DNA from: Nelumbo lutea
Taxonomy: Eukaryota > Streptophyta > Magnoliopsida > Proteales > Nelumbonaceae
DNA: 64,000 nt
Assembly (NCBI GenBank): GCA_022828595.1
Contig: JAKGHH010000002.1
Location: 71,334,383 to 71,398,382, forward strand
Direction of reading: 5' to 3'
Part shown: one piece after another, positions 34,601-47,500 of the stretch
How the letters are laid out: every line of letters begins with the position of its first letter
Numbering within the stretch: position 1 is the stretch's first letter
Notes under the pieces: generated by a model
Databases searched by the model: none
The model's input: the letters and a program-made list of their open reading frames with translations, nothing else
What the model was told of the DNA's origin: nothing
Made by a program: the position numbers and the translations under genes

Positions 34601-35117
34601 TTTTATGAGTAATCCTTAATTGAGTGTCCTAATGGGTTACCCCTAGGGCCGCCTTAGGGGCTGTTTGATAAAATTGAACTGGCTGAACTGAATGACTTAA
34701 CACATTGCCTTTAAATGGATAAGTCATTGAGTAGGTTTTGAGCTCCTTAATGGCTGGATGGAATGTTGCATTGATTATTATAACCCTAAATATTTTATTA
34801 TATTTTTGAGAATTGCGCTGATTGTGTTATTAGGCCTTTAGTGCTATTTGTATTGGCTTGTATTTTGCTGTTGCCCATTTAGGATCCCTATAATTAATAG
34901 AATGGGGCACACGAAGAGATGCAACATTGGTGGGCCAAACTTATGCCTGGCCCAATTCAACCTGAACTGTTGTGTGAGTTGGGCTCGAGTTTGTAGGCTT
35001 AGTGTTGGGTTTGGAGTCTTTGGACTACCACGTCGACTTATTGTGAGAATCAAGCCTTTTTATTCATTTATTTAAGGTTAGACAACCATGAGTTTTGGGT
35101 GGCCATATATTTTTAAT

Positions 35118-37150
35118 CAGAGGTGACCATTCTGAAATTTTAATAACCGATTTTCTGAACTTAAAAACCAAACCGAAACTGAACTTCTAGAAAACCAAAC
35201 AAGTTGAACAGATTTTTTCCAGTTATTTTGGTTAAAACCGAAATAATGGAGGCCTGATATTCAGTTCTTTTTTTTTTTTTACTTTTTTTATAAGAAGAAG
35301 ATTAAGCAACTACGGTTCAAATAGACTTGAATCTCAAAGGCCTGAAGAATTGAATACATACAAAATTAAGACTAGAACAGAGCAAACTGATGGCCAACAA
35401 GCAGCAAAATATAGAGGGAAAGTAAAAACGAAAAAGGAAAAAAGAATGAATGAAAAGGATATTACCTGAAAAAAGTGTTGTTTGCTGTAGAAGAAGGTTC
35501 AGTTCGCCAGAGATGTCTGTAAACACCTGTTGTCCTTTGAGCTTCAACAGGTTTGGTTGTGGTTAACTTGTCAACTATTAGGGCTTTAGACTTTTACTGC
35601 TTTTAGTCTTTTAGATAGGGCTGTCAACGGGTCAATTCTGGGTCGGAACCAGGTAGAACCAGTCCCGGAACCGATAAGATAACCCACGGACCCAGAACCA
35701 ACCTAGACCCTTGGGACAATTGGGTCAAACCCGATGGACTTGATTATGAATTCCTTCCTTGCTTTTGTATTTGTATCAGTACCTGATTCTTAAAATTTGT
35801 AATTCAAGATGTAGACCCAGGCCTTGTGTGACGCATGTACTAAAAGTAGAATAAGTTCAGATCAGTCGGGAACTAGGAGGCTAATGGTTCCTGCTCACAC
35901 CTAGTCATAGAAGTGATTTTTTTTTTCTTGTTTCTTTTCCAATTTCTGTTCTCTTTTTTCATGGTGTTCACAGTCTTATGCCTTCTTTCCCATATCAGAA
36001 AAGTTTATAAAGAATGCAATATTCATAATATCTCCATAAACAAGATGAACACCCATTAAAAATCCAACATGCAACATTTCAGTTTTTTTGACACTCAAAA
36101 AATTAATCAACATTTTAACAAAAAAAATCAAAATATTTAAATGGTGGAAGACCAAAGATTTCACAATAAAAAGTCAACATTTCAGACTTTTAGTTTGTCA
36201 TTGATCATTGGGTAACAAAGGGAGTGGGATTTACTACTTACTGAGTTACTGTTGATGGATGGATGGGTGGACGGTCGCCGGATGGACAAACCAGACGGTG
36301 AGACGATGTGCTTCCAGCCGACAGGGCAGCCTCCACTCTCCTCTCCAGACGGTGAGACCACTGAGACGGACCAGTTGGCAGCCTCCGATCGATGTTCTTC
36401 AAGTTTTGATTTTCGAGTGAGAGAACTGAGAAGAGATTCAGTCTTAGAGAGAGTGACTAACTGAAATTGTGAAAGAAGAATTCTTCAGAAAGACAAAAAC
36501 AAAAAAGGGTTAGCTTGTTAGGGGGGCAGCATTTTGGTCTCAAAACCCCACCGAAATGACACCTTTAGCCCTATCTTATTTAAATATGGCATAACATAAA
36601 TCATATATCTATTTAATAGTGTGTGTATATATATTATATATAGGGTAAGGGTCCAAGTCAGTTCGGGACAAGGTGGACCCGGTTCCGACCTGACAGTAAT
36701 CAGGATTTTTTTTAAAGACCCGTAACCGACTCATCGGGGCAAATTATGGAACAAGAACCGGTCCAATCGGTTTGGGTTCATCAGGTTTGATCTGATCCAT
36801 TGACAGCCCTACTTTTAGACTTTTTGTTTTGTGTCTTTGGTCATTTCATGATTGTGTGATTTGTCAATTTGGGGGTTTGGGGCAAAGTTTTCCATTTCCT
36901 AATATGCTATTAAATACCATTAAATATTACAAATATTACGTATACACATTACACAGTACACTTAACACTTACGACGCACTTCAATACATATAAAAGTTTT
37001 TTTTTTTTTTCCAGTTAACTGAACTTCTAAAACTCATAATCGAAGCCGAGAGCTGACTTATAAAAAACCGAACTGAACTGAAACCCGAACTAACTGAAAC
37101 CGAAATTTCAGTTTGGTTTTTTGGTTTTAACCGAACTATGCTCACCCCTA
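35118..37150. mobile_element. outer hAT-type element
   Basis: Starts CAGAGGTGACCA and ends with the inverse of TAGGGGTGAGCA (TGCTCACCCCTA). The flanks TTTTTAAT (35,110-35,117) and ATTTTAAT (37,151-37,158) agree at 7 of 8 positions. Subterminal regions at both ends are rich in AACCGAA/TTCGGTT words. Another hAT-type element with its own duplication sits inside it, so this one is older. There is no transposase. Confidence 0.7.
35616..36811. mobile_element. inner hAT-type element, 1196 bp
   Basis: Has perfect 12-bp terminal inverted repeats TAGGGCTGTCAA / TTGACAGCCCTA and a perfect 8-bp target duplication CTTTTAGA (35,608-35,615 and 36,812-36,819). Subterminal GGGTCGG, CCGGTTCC and AACCCGA words are present. 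The centre (36,240-36,470) is GC-richer, unlike the rest, and may be captured host sequence. It has no transposase, so it depends on an autonomous relative. Confidence 0.93.
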
Positions 37151-38150
37151 ATTTTAATGTCATAGGCCTAAATCCTTGCCCTGATTGGTTTGGCCCTGAT
37201 TACATCTCTTGTCATAGGTGCCAAGCCTAATTTGAGCCCAGACTGGTCCAACCCATTGTTGCCCCCTAGCAGAAGTTCTGTACATTAGTTGAAAATTGAA
37301 ATTAGAACGAAAGTTCAGAAAGCAAAAGAGAAAAACAGATGAAGGTGGGTTGAGGACTAGACGCTAGAGGAAATAAAGAGTCTTAGAGTTGGGAAGATGG
37401 GAATTTTATCCGTGTTGTAATTAGTGGGCTTTCTGTGGACTTCTCGTCTACCCGCAACTTCTTGTTGTACATGTTCTTTTAATCTAATAAATCATTTGTG
37501 TTGCTGATAAAAAAATTATCTGGTATGTGACAAAATATATTTACAGAATGCATCAAAATAGTGATATGATACACCCAGATTGGGTGCATCATATCTGTAT
37601 CCAAAGGGTCTGAGACACTAAAATACACAGGGTTTGTGGGGTTTTGAGTGTTCGGGGTGATAGAAGGCATTCTTGTTAGCCTGTTTGAGAATTATCAGGT
37701 TGATAAATTAAGAAAAAGAGTATTGGTAGTTGATATGCATGCTACCCAGTTTTTTGGTGGTTCTTGAGAAGATTCTAAATGCAGTAAGGCATTTCAGAAG
37801 TCAGAAAACCAACAGAAAGTTTGGGTTTTGAAAGTTTTCGTCAGATTGAAAGGGGATTTATTTGGGGTTGGGCCTATAAGGTAAAGAACATAAAGAAAGC
37901 TTGTAAGAGAAGTAAAGATGTTACTGTTAAAGCTACTGGAGAAGCTGAGTAATCGAACAAAGTTTTTGAGCAGTAATAAGTTGGAATCTAGTGTTCATAT
38001 GTTGTTTGGGATTCTGTCATTTGTTGGGGATTTGGTGTATTTTTTGCCAAGTTGGGTAACTAGTTTGTCTTTTTGAGTTGGAGGGTTGAATGTCAAGTTT
38101 ATTTTGATTGTATGCCTATTTGTATAGGTTTGGTTGAATGTCAAGTTTAG

Positions 38151-38188
<38 letters not shown>

Positions 38189-38505
38189 TACAAGTTTGTC
38201 AAATTTGAGAGCCTTGCAACCTATTTTTCTAATTATTAAAAAATTGTGCATCGCTCACATTAAAACCTGAATATTTGATATGCCATTGGATCATCACCTG
38301 ATCATATTTGCTTGAAATGCTGTTCCATGGTTATCCATGCAATATTTCGAGCACTGGTCTTGTGGTCTCAGGATTTGATTTCCATGACAACTCCCAACCC
38401 CCTTTTTGGTATATCAAGAAATAAATATGGGAAAAATTGTGGATACGTTTCTTTCTTTCTTTTTTACAAGTGCCTGAGGTTTTAATTTTCTGATTGTTGT
38501 GTTAG
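37151..38505. other. upstream non-coding region with CT microsatellite
   Basis: No gene is seen. A CT run lies at about 38,153-38,186. The segment ends at the acceptor TTGTGTTAG (38,497-38,505), which begins the first coding exon of the next gene, so its right part is probably an intron within the 5' UTR. Confidence 0.5.
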
Positions 38506-38541
38506 GTTGAATGATCAATTTCCTCTGGTGAAGCAACAGAT

Positions 38542-41500
38542 ATGAGACGACAAGGACAATATGCTGATTCTGGTGTCAATTCATATGCTGCAGCACAGAT
38601 GCAGCAGATGTCTGCACAAAGAATGCAACATAACCCTGCAATGAATCATTTTCCTGGACGGCCAGATGCTTTACCCAAAGAAGAAGAGCATCCGTATATG
38701 TCTTCAAAAGCTGGGGGGCAATGGCAATGGGATAGAGATGGCCCAAAAGCATCCGATCCAATGTCATCACATCTATACAATGAAGGTAATTTGCAGTACA
38801 TGGGCTCTTTTGAAATTTCCCTTCAACATGTGGTTCATTTCTACTGCAAGCATAGTAAATTGTTAGGTTAATTCGCATATACATTAGTTCTTATAAATTT
38901 AATTGTTTCAGTGTCAATTTCTTATTTTTTGAATGCATTGGGCTTAATTTCATTTGTGCAGGAGCACAACTAGCAACTAAGAAGTAAGAACCACCTTCTC
39001 ATGATGGCATCCATTAAAATCCCTTCTAAATTCCTTTTTTTCTTAGCATGCAATTTGCCATTCTTTCTGTGGTAAAGTTAATAATATATAATTCTTGAAT
39101 TCCTTTGATGCCAAACATCCCGAAGCATTGCAATGCTAGTGCATTAAAGGTTATGATAAGGGGCAGCAAAGGAAAAAAAGTCTTTGTCATTCTCACCACT
39201 CTCTTGGCAATGGACACACATGAGAGGGGGGGGGGTACTATGTGGTTCATTTTCACTGGAGTATCTGACTAGTGTTGGTCATCTTCAAAGAGGCTTCCTA
39301 ACAGAATGCTTTGATTTTAGGGGTAGTGGACCATCCTAGAGAGCATTAACTTGGAAAAGGTGTATGGAATGGGTAGGCTTGTTGAGTTCGAAAAAAGAGG
39401 CAAAAGTAAAAAGTGAGTCAATTGAGTTGATAATCCAAATTCTATTATCCAATTCTTTAAGTAATTACATCCTTAGGGATATAAAAAAAATCTACCACCT
39501 CATTATTCTCATGGTCTTTAAAGCCTCTCCTAAAATCAAAATCCCAATTGATGCTCGACGGTGAGAAGGAATCAAATAAAAAATAGGCTAATTTCATATT
39601 TGGAAATAGAATAAAGTCTAGTTGTGAATTATTTTAAATCTCTTTTCTTAGAATTAACTGGGCTTAGGTCAATCTTGCCAGGGTTGGAATGGAACAAAAT
39701 CTTTGAGGAACAGTACTAGTTATTGGAAAGAAGGTTTTTTTTTTAGTGGAAGAAATCAAGGAAGCGATCTTCTCTATTGATAGGTCCAAAGCAGTCCGCA
39801 TGGTTTCTATATGGCTTTTTACCAAGAATTTTGGGAATTCCTAAAGTTTGAGATCTTGGAGGTCTTTGATGAATTCTTCTTAAAGGGGGAGATCCCCTTT
39901 GGAGCAAATGCAACTTTCTTTTCATTGGTACTGAAGAAGAAAGATGCATTTTCTCAAAGGGATTTTAGACCTCTTAGTCTGATTGGAAGTATCTATAAGA
40001 TCATTGCAAAGGTTTTGTCTAAAAGGATCAAGCAGGTTCTACCATAAGTGATTTTTCCATTCCAAGGGGCTTTTTGGAAGGTAGGCAGATGGTAGACCAA
40101 ATCCTAGTGGCGAATGAATGTGTTGTTGAGAGAAGAAAGGGCAAGAAGAAGGATTTAGTGTATAAAGTGGATCTAGAAAAAGTCTATGACCTAGTAGATT
40201 GGAGGTTTCTATTAGTAGTCCTAGAAAATTTTGGGTTTGGAGCTAGATGGAGGCTATGGTTAAAAAGGTTGTGTCAGCTTAGGCACTACTCAATTCTTAT
40301 TAATGGGGTAGCAAAAGACTTTTTTCTGGCTAAGAGAGGTATAAGACAAGGGGACCCTTCATCCCCCGTCCTCTTCACCCTACCAGGTCTTGAGTAGAAT
40401 GATTGTGGAGGCAGATGCACAGTGACTGTTTAGGGGTTGGAGGATTGGCAGAAATCAAGTAATTGTCTCCCATCTTTAGTTTTCTGATGACATTTGTTTT
40501 GTCAGGATATTGACCTAGACATGGTAAGAAATCTGGAATCATTGATTGTCAACTTTGTGGAAATCTCAAAATTGAGAATAAATTGGAATAAAAGTGGAAT
40601 TGTCGGAATCAACTTGGAGGAAGGGGAACTTCTAAGCTTTGTGGAGGTGCTGGGTTCTGAAGTTAGGAATTGGCTTATAACCTATCCAGGACTATGACTA
40701 CCCTTGGGGGAAATTTGAGACCTGATAGTTTTTGGAAGCCAGTGGTAGAGAGGTTTGCTAAGAAGCAAGACCCATGGAAAAGAAATTATCTCTCTCTAGG
40801 AGGAAGAATTACCTTGATTAGAGCTACTTTAGCAAATCTACCTATATACTTGCTGTCCACCTTGATTAGAGCTACTTTAGCAAGTCTACCTATATACTTG
40901 CTGTCCACCTTCCGTATCCCAACCAGGATTGCAAATCAACTAAAGAAATATATGAGGAATTCCTTGTAGGAACCAGGAGAGGAAAGAAAGATCATTCAGT
41001 TGACTGGGAACAGGTTTTCAAACCAAAGGAGAAAGGGGGCCTAGGATTAGGAAATATTGTCCTCAGAAACACTACTTTGTTGGGAAAGTGGCTGTGGAGA
41101 TTTCCGTTCAAAAGAGACAGGTTGTGGCACAAAGTAATTGTAAACATTCATGGTCTGGAGGGTAGTGGCTGGGATGGAAAACTTAATAATCACTCAACTT
41201 CAGCTTCTCCCTGGAAAGCAATTCATGAGGTATACCGGTACCCTTCATTCATTAGCTCTCTGTTATGATGTGGGCAGGGGTGAAAACATACATTTTTGGG
41301 AAGACTTTGGATAGGTGTAACACCTTTAAAAGATCAATTTCCTGAACTCTTTGCCCACTCTAATCTCAAGGGAAAATTGGTGTCCAGATTGGGAACTTCC
41401 TGTCTTTCAGGTCTTAATTGGAACCTTGGTTTTAGAAGAGGCCTTAGGGAGAGTGAACACACTGCACCGATTAACCTACTTGACTTGTTGGAGACAACTT

Positions 41501-44500
41501 CTCTGGAACCAACCTTAGAAGACTCTAGAATTTGGATTGGCTCCCCTGATGGACTCTTCACGTGTTCATCTTTTTTCAAACTTTTATCCCTACCTAGTTC
41601 CTAAGGGCTGGATTTCCTGGTAAAAGAAATTTGGAGTAAGCCTATCCCACCAGAAATTCAAGCCTTCTACTGGGAAATCTTCCTTGGAAAGTTTAATACT
41701 TGTGATATGTTGCAGAAAAGGCCCTCTCGTTGCCTTTCTCCTCATATGTGCTTTTTTGTAGGGATAATGGAGAATCCCTATCCCATTTATTAATCTCCTG
41801 TTCCTTTGTTTCTCATATTTGGGAGTCTTTCTGCTCTCTTTTTTGGCTACATGTGGGACCTTGCTCAAGTGGTGGTGGACATTTTCAACCCAAGTTTCCT
41901 GACACAACTAAAGAAAACAGGGAGATTAATGTGGAAGCAACTAAGGCAGCAGCTGTTTGGGTGGTTTGGGAAGAGAGGAACAACAGAATATTCAATGGAA
42001 AGAGTAGAATTGTGGAGGAAGTAATAGAAGCCATAAAAATGAAGGTTGCATTTTGGATTAAAACCTTGGAGTGCTTTCAGAACTTCACAATTAATGATAT
42101 CCTAAGGGCATGGAAGGAGGTAGCACAGTCCTCTAGAGAAAAAGAAAGAGTAAGAATGGAGTGGAAATCCCCACAAGGCAGCAAAGTAAAGTTGAACTTT
42201 GATGGAAGCTCCTTAGGCAACCCAGGTATGGCAGTAATAGGTAGAGCAATCAGAAATTCGAAGGGCAAGATATTAGCCATTTATTTAAGACCAATTGGAG
42301 CTGCTATTTCTATGAAGGCTGAATTGTTGGCTCTAATACATGGTCTCTGGTTGGCAAAACAACTGGTTTCAGACAGATGGAGGTGGAAGGGGATTAAAAA
42401 GTAGTTATTTCTTGGGCGAGATGTAACAAACATGTCCCTTGGATTCTCAAGATTACAGGGAAGTTGAAGGGATTGCAAAAGAACTAAATGCTTATTTCCA
42501 GTGGGTAAGAAAGAATGCAAATGGGCTACCTGATTCCTTGCTAAACAAGGAGTGGAGAAACAACAATTGTTTTGGGCTTCTATGTAACCTAGCAAACATT
42601 ACTTGGGATGACTTGATGGTCATCAGACTACTGTTATCTTATAATTAATTCATACAATAAATTTCTTGCTGATAAAAAAAAAAACTAGAATAAAGTCTAT
42701 GGAACTGAACACACAAGGGCCCCTCTTCCCAATTATTTATTCCTGCCCTACAACAGGGTCATACCTGATGCATATGAGAAATAGAGGGTAGATTGTCTCA
42801 CTGAATTTTTACAAGCATCTAAGTGTTGCCTTCCAGAAGGGCTAGAGTCCAAACCATCATAGTTGTCAAGGCGTCGGCGACTAGGTGCCCTTAGCTGGGC
42901 GCCTCACCCAAATGCCTTGACTTTTAGCAACTAGGTGCCTGCCTAGGAGACAAAAATGACAAGGCGGGTGCCTTTTATAATATCATTGATATTGCTGTAT
43001 CTTATTAATGTATGTATTAATACATTTTATTATATGATATATTTCAACTATACTTTGTTTTTATGTTTCACTATTGAAATTTAAAAGGTCAAAGGGTTTT
43101 GAGAGAAAAAGAAAGAAAGAGGAAAGAAAGAATAGAATTGAGATTCTGATTTTTTTTTTCTATTCTCTCTCTCTCTCTATAGTTAAATAAAACAGAAACT
43201 CCATCCTGTGTTTTTTCTATTTTTCTTTTCATCTTGAGTATTTATCATATAAAGTTAATAACCTTCTTTAGCTGCTAATTGATATGAAATTTCTCTATTA
43301 AATCCTTTTTATAGTAGTCTTATTTTTGAAAATAATGAAATTAACATATGTAAAAGATTTTTATCTTTTAGATGTGATGATTTGCCACATTTTTAGAGAA
43401 ACTTTAATGTCCTTAATAAAGAGAATTGCTATTTTTACAATTACTATACATGGTGAATGGTATATAAAACTATGGAACTAGCCAAAAATTAGTTTTTATA
43501 TTATAAAATTTTTATTTCCTAGGCAACTAGGCACCCCAGTGTCGCCCAGAATCGCCTAGACACCTTGGAAACTATGCAAACCATCTTGTAATGCTATTGT
43601 CCTCATTTGCCCTATCACCTAGCACCCATCCATCATTCTCTTACACACACCCTTTATGTTTATATGAGCCAGGCTTCCTTTGTATAGAGCGAGGGGCAAG
43701 GCTTCACGTCCCCCCCTTCAAGGTTTTCTACATATCAATAAAGTTTCGGTGGCCACCCCTCCACCGGGAGTAAATTTTGGGGCTAAAAAAAAAGCTGTTA
43801 GTTGTTAGGTCTACACAGTAGAACTGAACCGGACAAACTGATTATGTCGGTTCTGGTTCTGTGGTTTGTGTCCCTATAATTAATTGGGTTGGGTCCAGTT
43901 CTTGATGTTCTGAACTGAGTAAGACCCAAACATATAAAGATCTACTGGTTTTCTTGTAATTTTTGTTATATTTTGTGTAAAAGGGTAAATCTCATGGCCA
44001 GTATGTAAGATGATTTTGGTTAAGAACACTTATTTTATCAGTATCTGAACATTTTACTATTTACTATCATTTTTACTAAGGTTATATTTTCAAATATGAA
44101 GTTCCCAGTTGTTATTATCATAGGTAATTATAGCTGTCAAGTGTAATTGGGTCTACTCGGGCCAGACCCGATTATCCTGATTAATTATTGGTTGGATCTG
44201 GGTCTATTTTAATGAACTGTTTATTAATCAGTCTGGGACTGGTCCACCTTGTCCCAAACAAGACCCAACCCATTGACAACTCTATTACAAGGTGATCCAT
44301 CATAACATCCTCTAGTTCCCATTAGAAAGTCTAATAATTTGTTCAATTCTTTTAGTTACTTTTCAGGTTAAAAATACAAGTATGCTGGTAAATTTGCAAA
44401 GTGACTTTGACAATGACTTTATCATTAATTATGTTCTCTGTCTTTCTAGTTGACTTTATACTATTTAGGAAAAGAGAGTCTGATGACTTTGTTTACAATT

Positions 44501-47500
44501 TTGCAAGTCCCACTATAATTTAGGAAAAATAAGTTGGTGGGCTTTATCTAATTTATAGTAGTAATTAAAGGTTCTCCCAAGTACCAACCTAGCGGATGAT
44601 CTGTCCTGTGAGAAATATGCAAACATTAATCAAACTAAATTTTCAAGCAGAAACTGATTTATCAGCATCTTCTTTCTATTTTTTGATGGAAGAACATTTT
44701 AAAATTCAACCAGTGCAAGCAATGAAATTCCATCATGAATAATGTCTTTAGTGCTTGACCTTTCAGGATATGTTTTACATTGATTAGAAATGAGGTAGCA
44801 TAAGAAGGTTTTCTTGATGTGCCTTAGCTTGATGGGTGCTGTTAATGTTGGGTCCTGACTTTCCAAGTTTTGAGCAACAGATACCTTGCCCTGAGCAAAT
44901 TATGCTGTTTTGCTTGCTAAATGTGTGTTTGAGAATCTTGAGATGTTATTTTAATGTATGATAAGGTTGAGAATCTTGAGATGCAATTTGAAACATGTTT
45001 TGAAATGTAGGTCAAGGGGGTGATGCATCTAGATCTTTCTACCAGGGCCAGAGGTCAGACCCAAAACTGGGTTTAGAGAAACAAGCTAACATAGACTCCA
45101 GAGGCCAGCTCCTTGAGCAAGATATGGAAGTTGGGTATGAAGACAACCCTTTACCACAAACATTTGAGGCACTTGAACAGAAATTCAACGATGAAATCAT
45201 GAAGTTAACCAAGGAACAAAATGATGCAGAAGATGTAGAAAATGCAAGGCATAGAGAGGTGAGTTTATTGGGGTAATTCCCTCTAGCAACATGGAATCTC
45301 AGGGGAAAAGTTTGTAAATATCTATTATATTTATTTTCTTGATAGTAAAATGTAAATGTATTAAGCAAGGTGCCAACCAGCTGGTCGGTAAGGTCTCCTG
45401 CTGGTTTTAGTGGAGACTTGGGATTGAATACCGCCTGCACCTGGGTTGGGGGATGGGCTACCCCTGTTGTGTAGCCCTTCAAAAGATTAAAAAAATGTAA
45501 ATGTATTAAAAACCCCAAAAAAACAACACATTCCACAACTTTCATAACAAAACATTTCATAAACAACAGCTAAACATCATCATATACAGTATCCAAAGTA
45601 GATTAAGGGGTCAACTTGATAACAGATGAAGTTGCCGAAAGACTTGTTGCTTTGTCTTTTGGTTGTTAAAATAATTAAATAAATAAAATTTCAAGGGTAT
45701 AGTGACCTACCAGACTTCATTTTCAGCCATTAAGGAGCACACTACCTCACTGATAAAAAAAAAAAACTTATGAAAGACAAAGCAATAGACTTTTCAGTTC
45801 AGCTTCTTTAGCTGTTATCAAATGGCCCCTAACAAGTAACAAACACTCCATTATCACAGAGCTAGTGAGTCATAATCCTTCTAGAAGATTATTGGTTTGC
45901 CAATTTCCCATTAAAAATATGTTTATCTTTCCTTCCAAATTGCCCAAAAAATAGCAAATGGAATTATACTCCAAATTATTTATGCCTTTTTCTTCCAGTA
46001 AAACATGTCCATGAAGAAAAAAATTCTATACTGCCAACTGAAGACAAATCAGTAGAAAAATCTTCTTGGGCAACGTTTGGCTGCACAGATGTATGACTAG
46101 TAATGTGAAGGTTGTCCTTCAGACCTTCCTTTCGTAGACTTTTTAAACTTTTTACAAGCACTAGCCCAGAATGGTCACTTTTCATTCTAGAGAACACTTT
46201 GGTAATGTGGAGCAAACACTGATTCTTGGAACCCTTTACCTTTTTAAGTAGTAAATAGTAACTAGACTAATCATCACAGATTCATTGTTAGTTGATTTTT
46301 TTATTAGTATTCATTGTTGCATTGTTGGTTGATTTTGAAAAAAAATACATTATTTGTTGATTTTGAAAAAAACTGAAACTGTTAGAACCTGTCTTGAGAA
46401 CTTTGGTTCCCAATCCTACATCTGCTAGAATGCAGACCCAACCTTGCAATATCAATCTAAAAACTTACCCCTAACCCAGTCACCCACATCACTGTTTTTT
46501 GGGTTGTAAAATAAGCATATTATTAAAAGAAAAAAGAAGGATACAAGCCTATCCAAAAAAAAAAAAAGAAAAAAGAAGAATACAAATCAGGAAGTCACCA
46601 GAGAAATTTATGTTGTGCTTGTATCTGCAAACCTATGCTCACATTCTTGAATGGTCAAAACCCCTTTCTCCTCTAAAATGCCAGCTACACCAACCATCTT
46701 AACAGTAGATGCAGCTTCACAATAAGTCTGATTAGAAGGTTTCCCCCAAGAATGCTGCCATGAACAAAAATGCATCCTCGACGCTCTTTGAAATATCTAA
46801 TAGCTAAGTAATATAATAAATCTAATATTGTAGATATGCTTTTGCAGCAGCTATCACAATGAAGATCAGATAAAATGACATCAATCTGGGCTTGTACTAC
46901 CTAATCAGTTTCAGATGAAGGAACATCCCTATGATGTTGCTGCTAATGTTAAGACAATAACCATATCCAACATCAAACCTTGCAAGTTCACCATAAACCT
47001 CTTTTCCACTTTCAAGCTCCAGATTTTACTCTGAGTTATTCTTTTTCATCAGTGACTGATAAAATTTTATTAATGGTATCGGAAAATTACAATATAGATT
47101 TATAGACCACTAGATATATAGATCAGTCACCCACTATGAGAGCTAGCCTCAGTTAGCCTTCTTACCAATACAAATTGGAACTGCTTAGTTCAGATTTATA
47201 GGTTCCAATTTGTTTTGGTAAGAAGGCTAACTGAGGCTAGCTCTCATAGTGGGTGACTGATCAATTTATAGGTTCCCAATACAAATCCCTTTCTGTTAAT
47301 TTCTAGCTTGACTAAACCATCAGTCATTCTATTTGCAGATCTAGGCATCCAAAAGTCATTCTATTTGGCTTCTTAGAGTTGGGCAAAGCGACAGTTCGGA
47401 TAACTCCAGTGGGTCGACGTGTTTGTGTTGGCGAGCTTGGAGTAAAGGAAAGGGAGTTTTGGCTGAGGAGGTGTTTGGTTGGGGAGATTGAAGAGGAATT

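Noticed and set aside
45400..45440. tRNA gene suggested by B-box-like GGGATTGAATACC
   Set aside because: No cloverleaf can be formed. The 18-bp duplications and A-rich tail identify a SINE.
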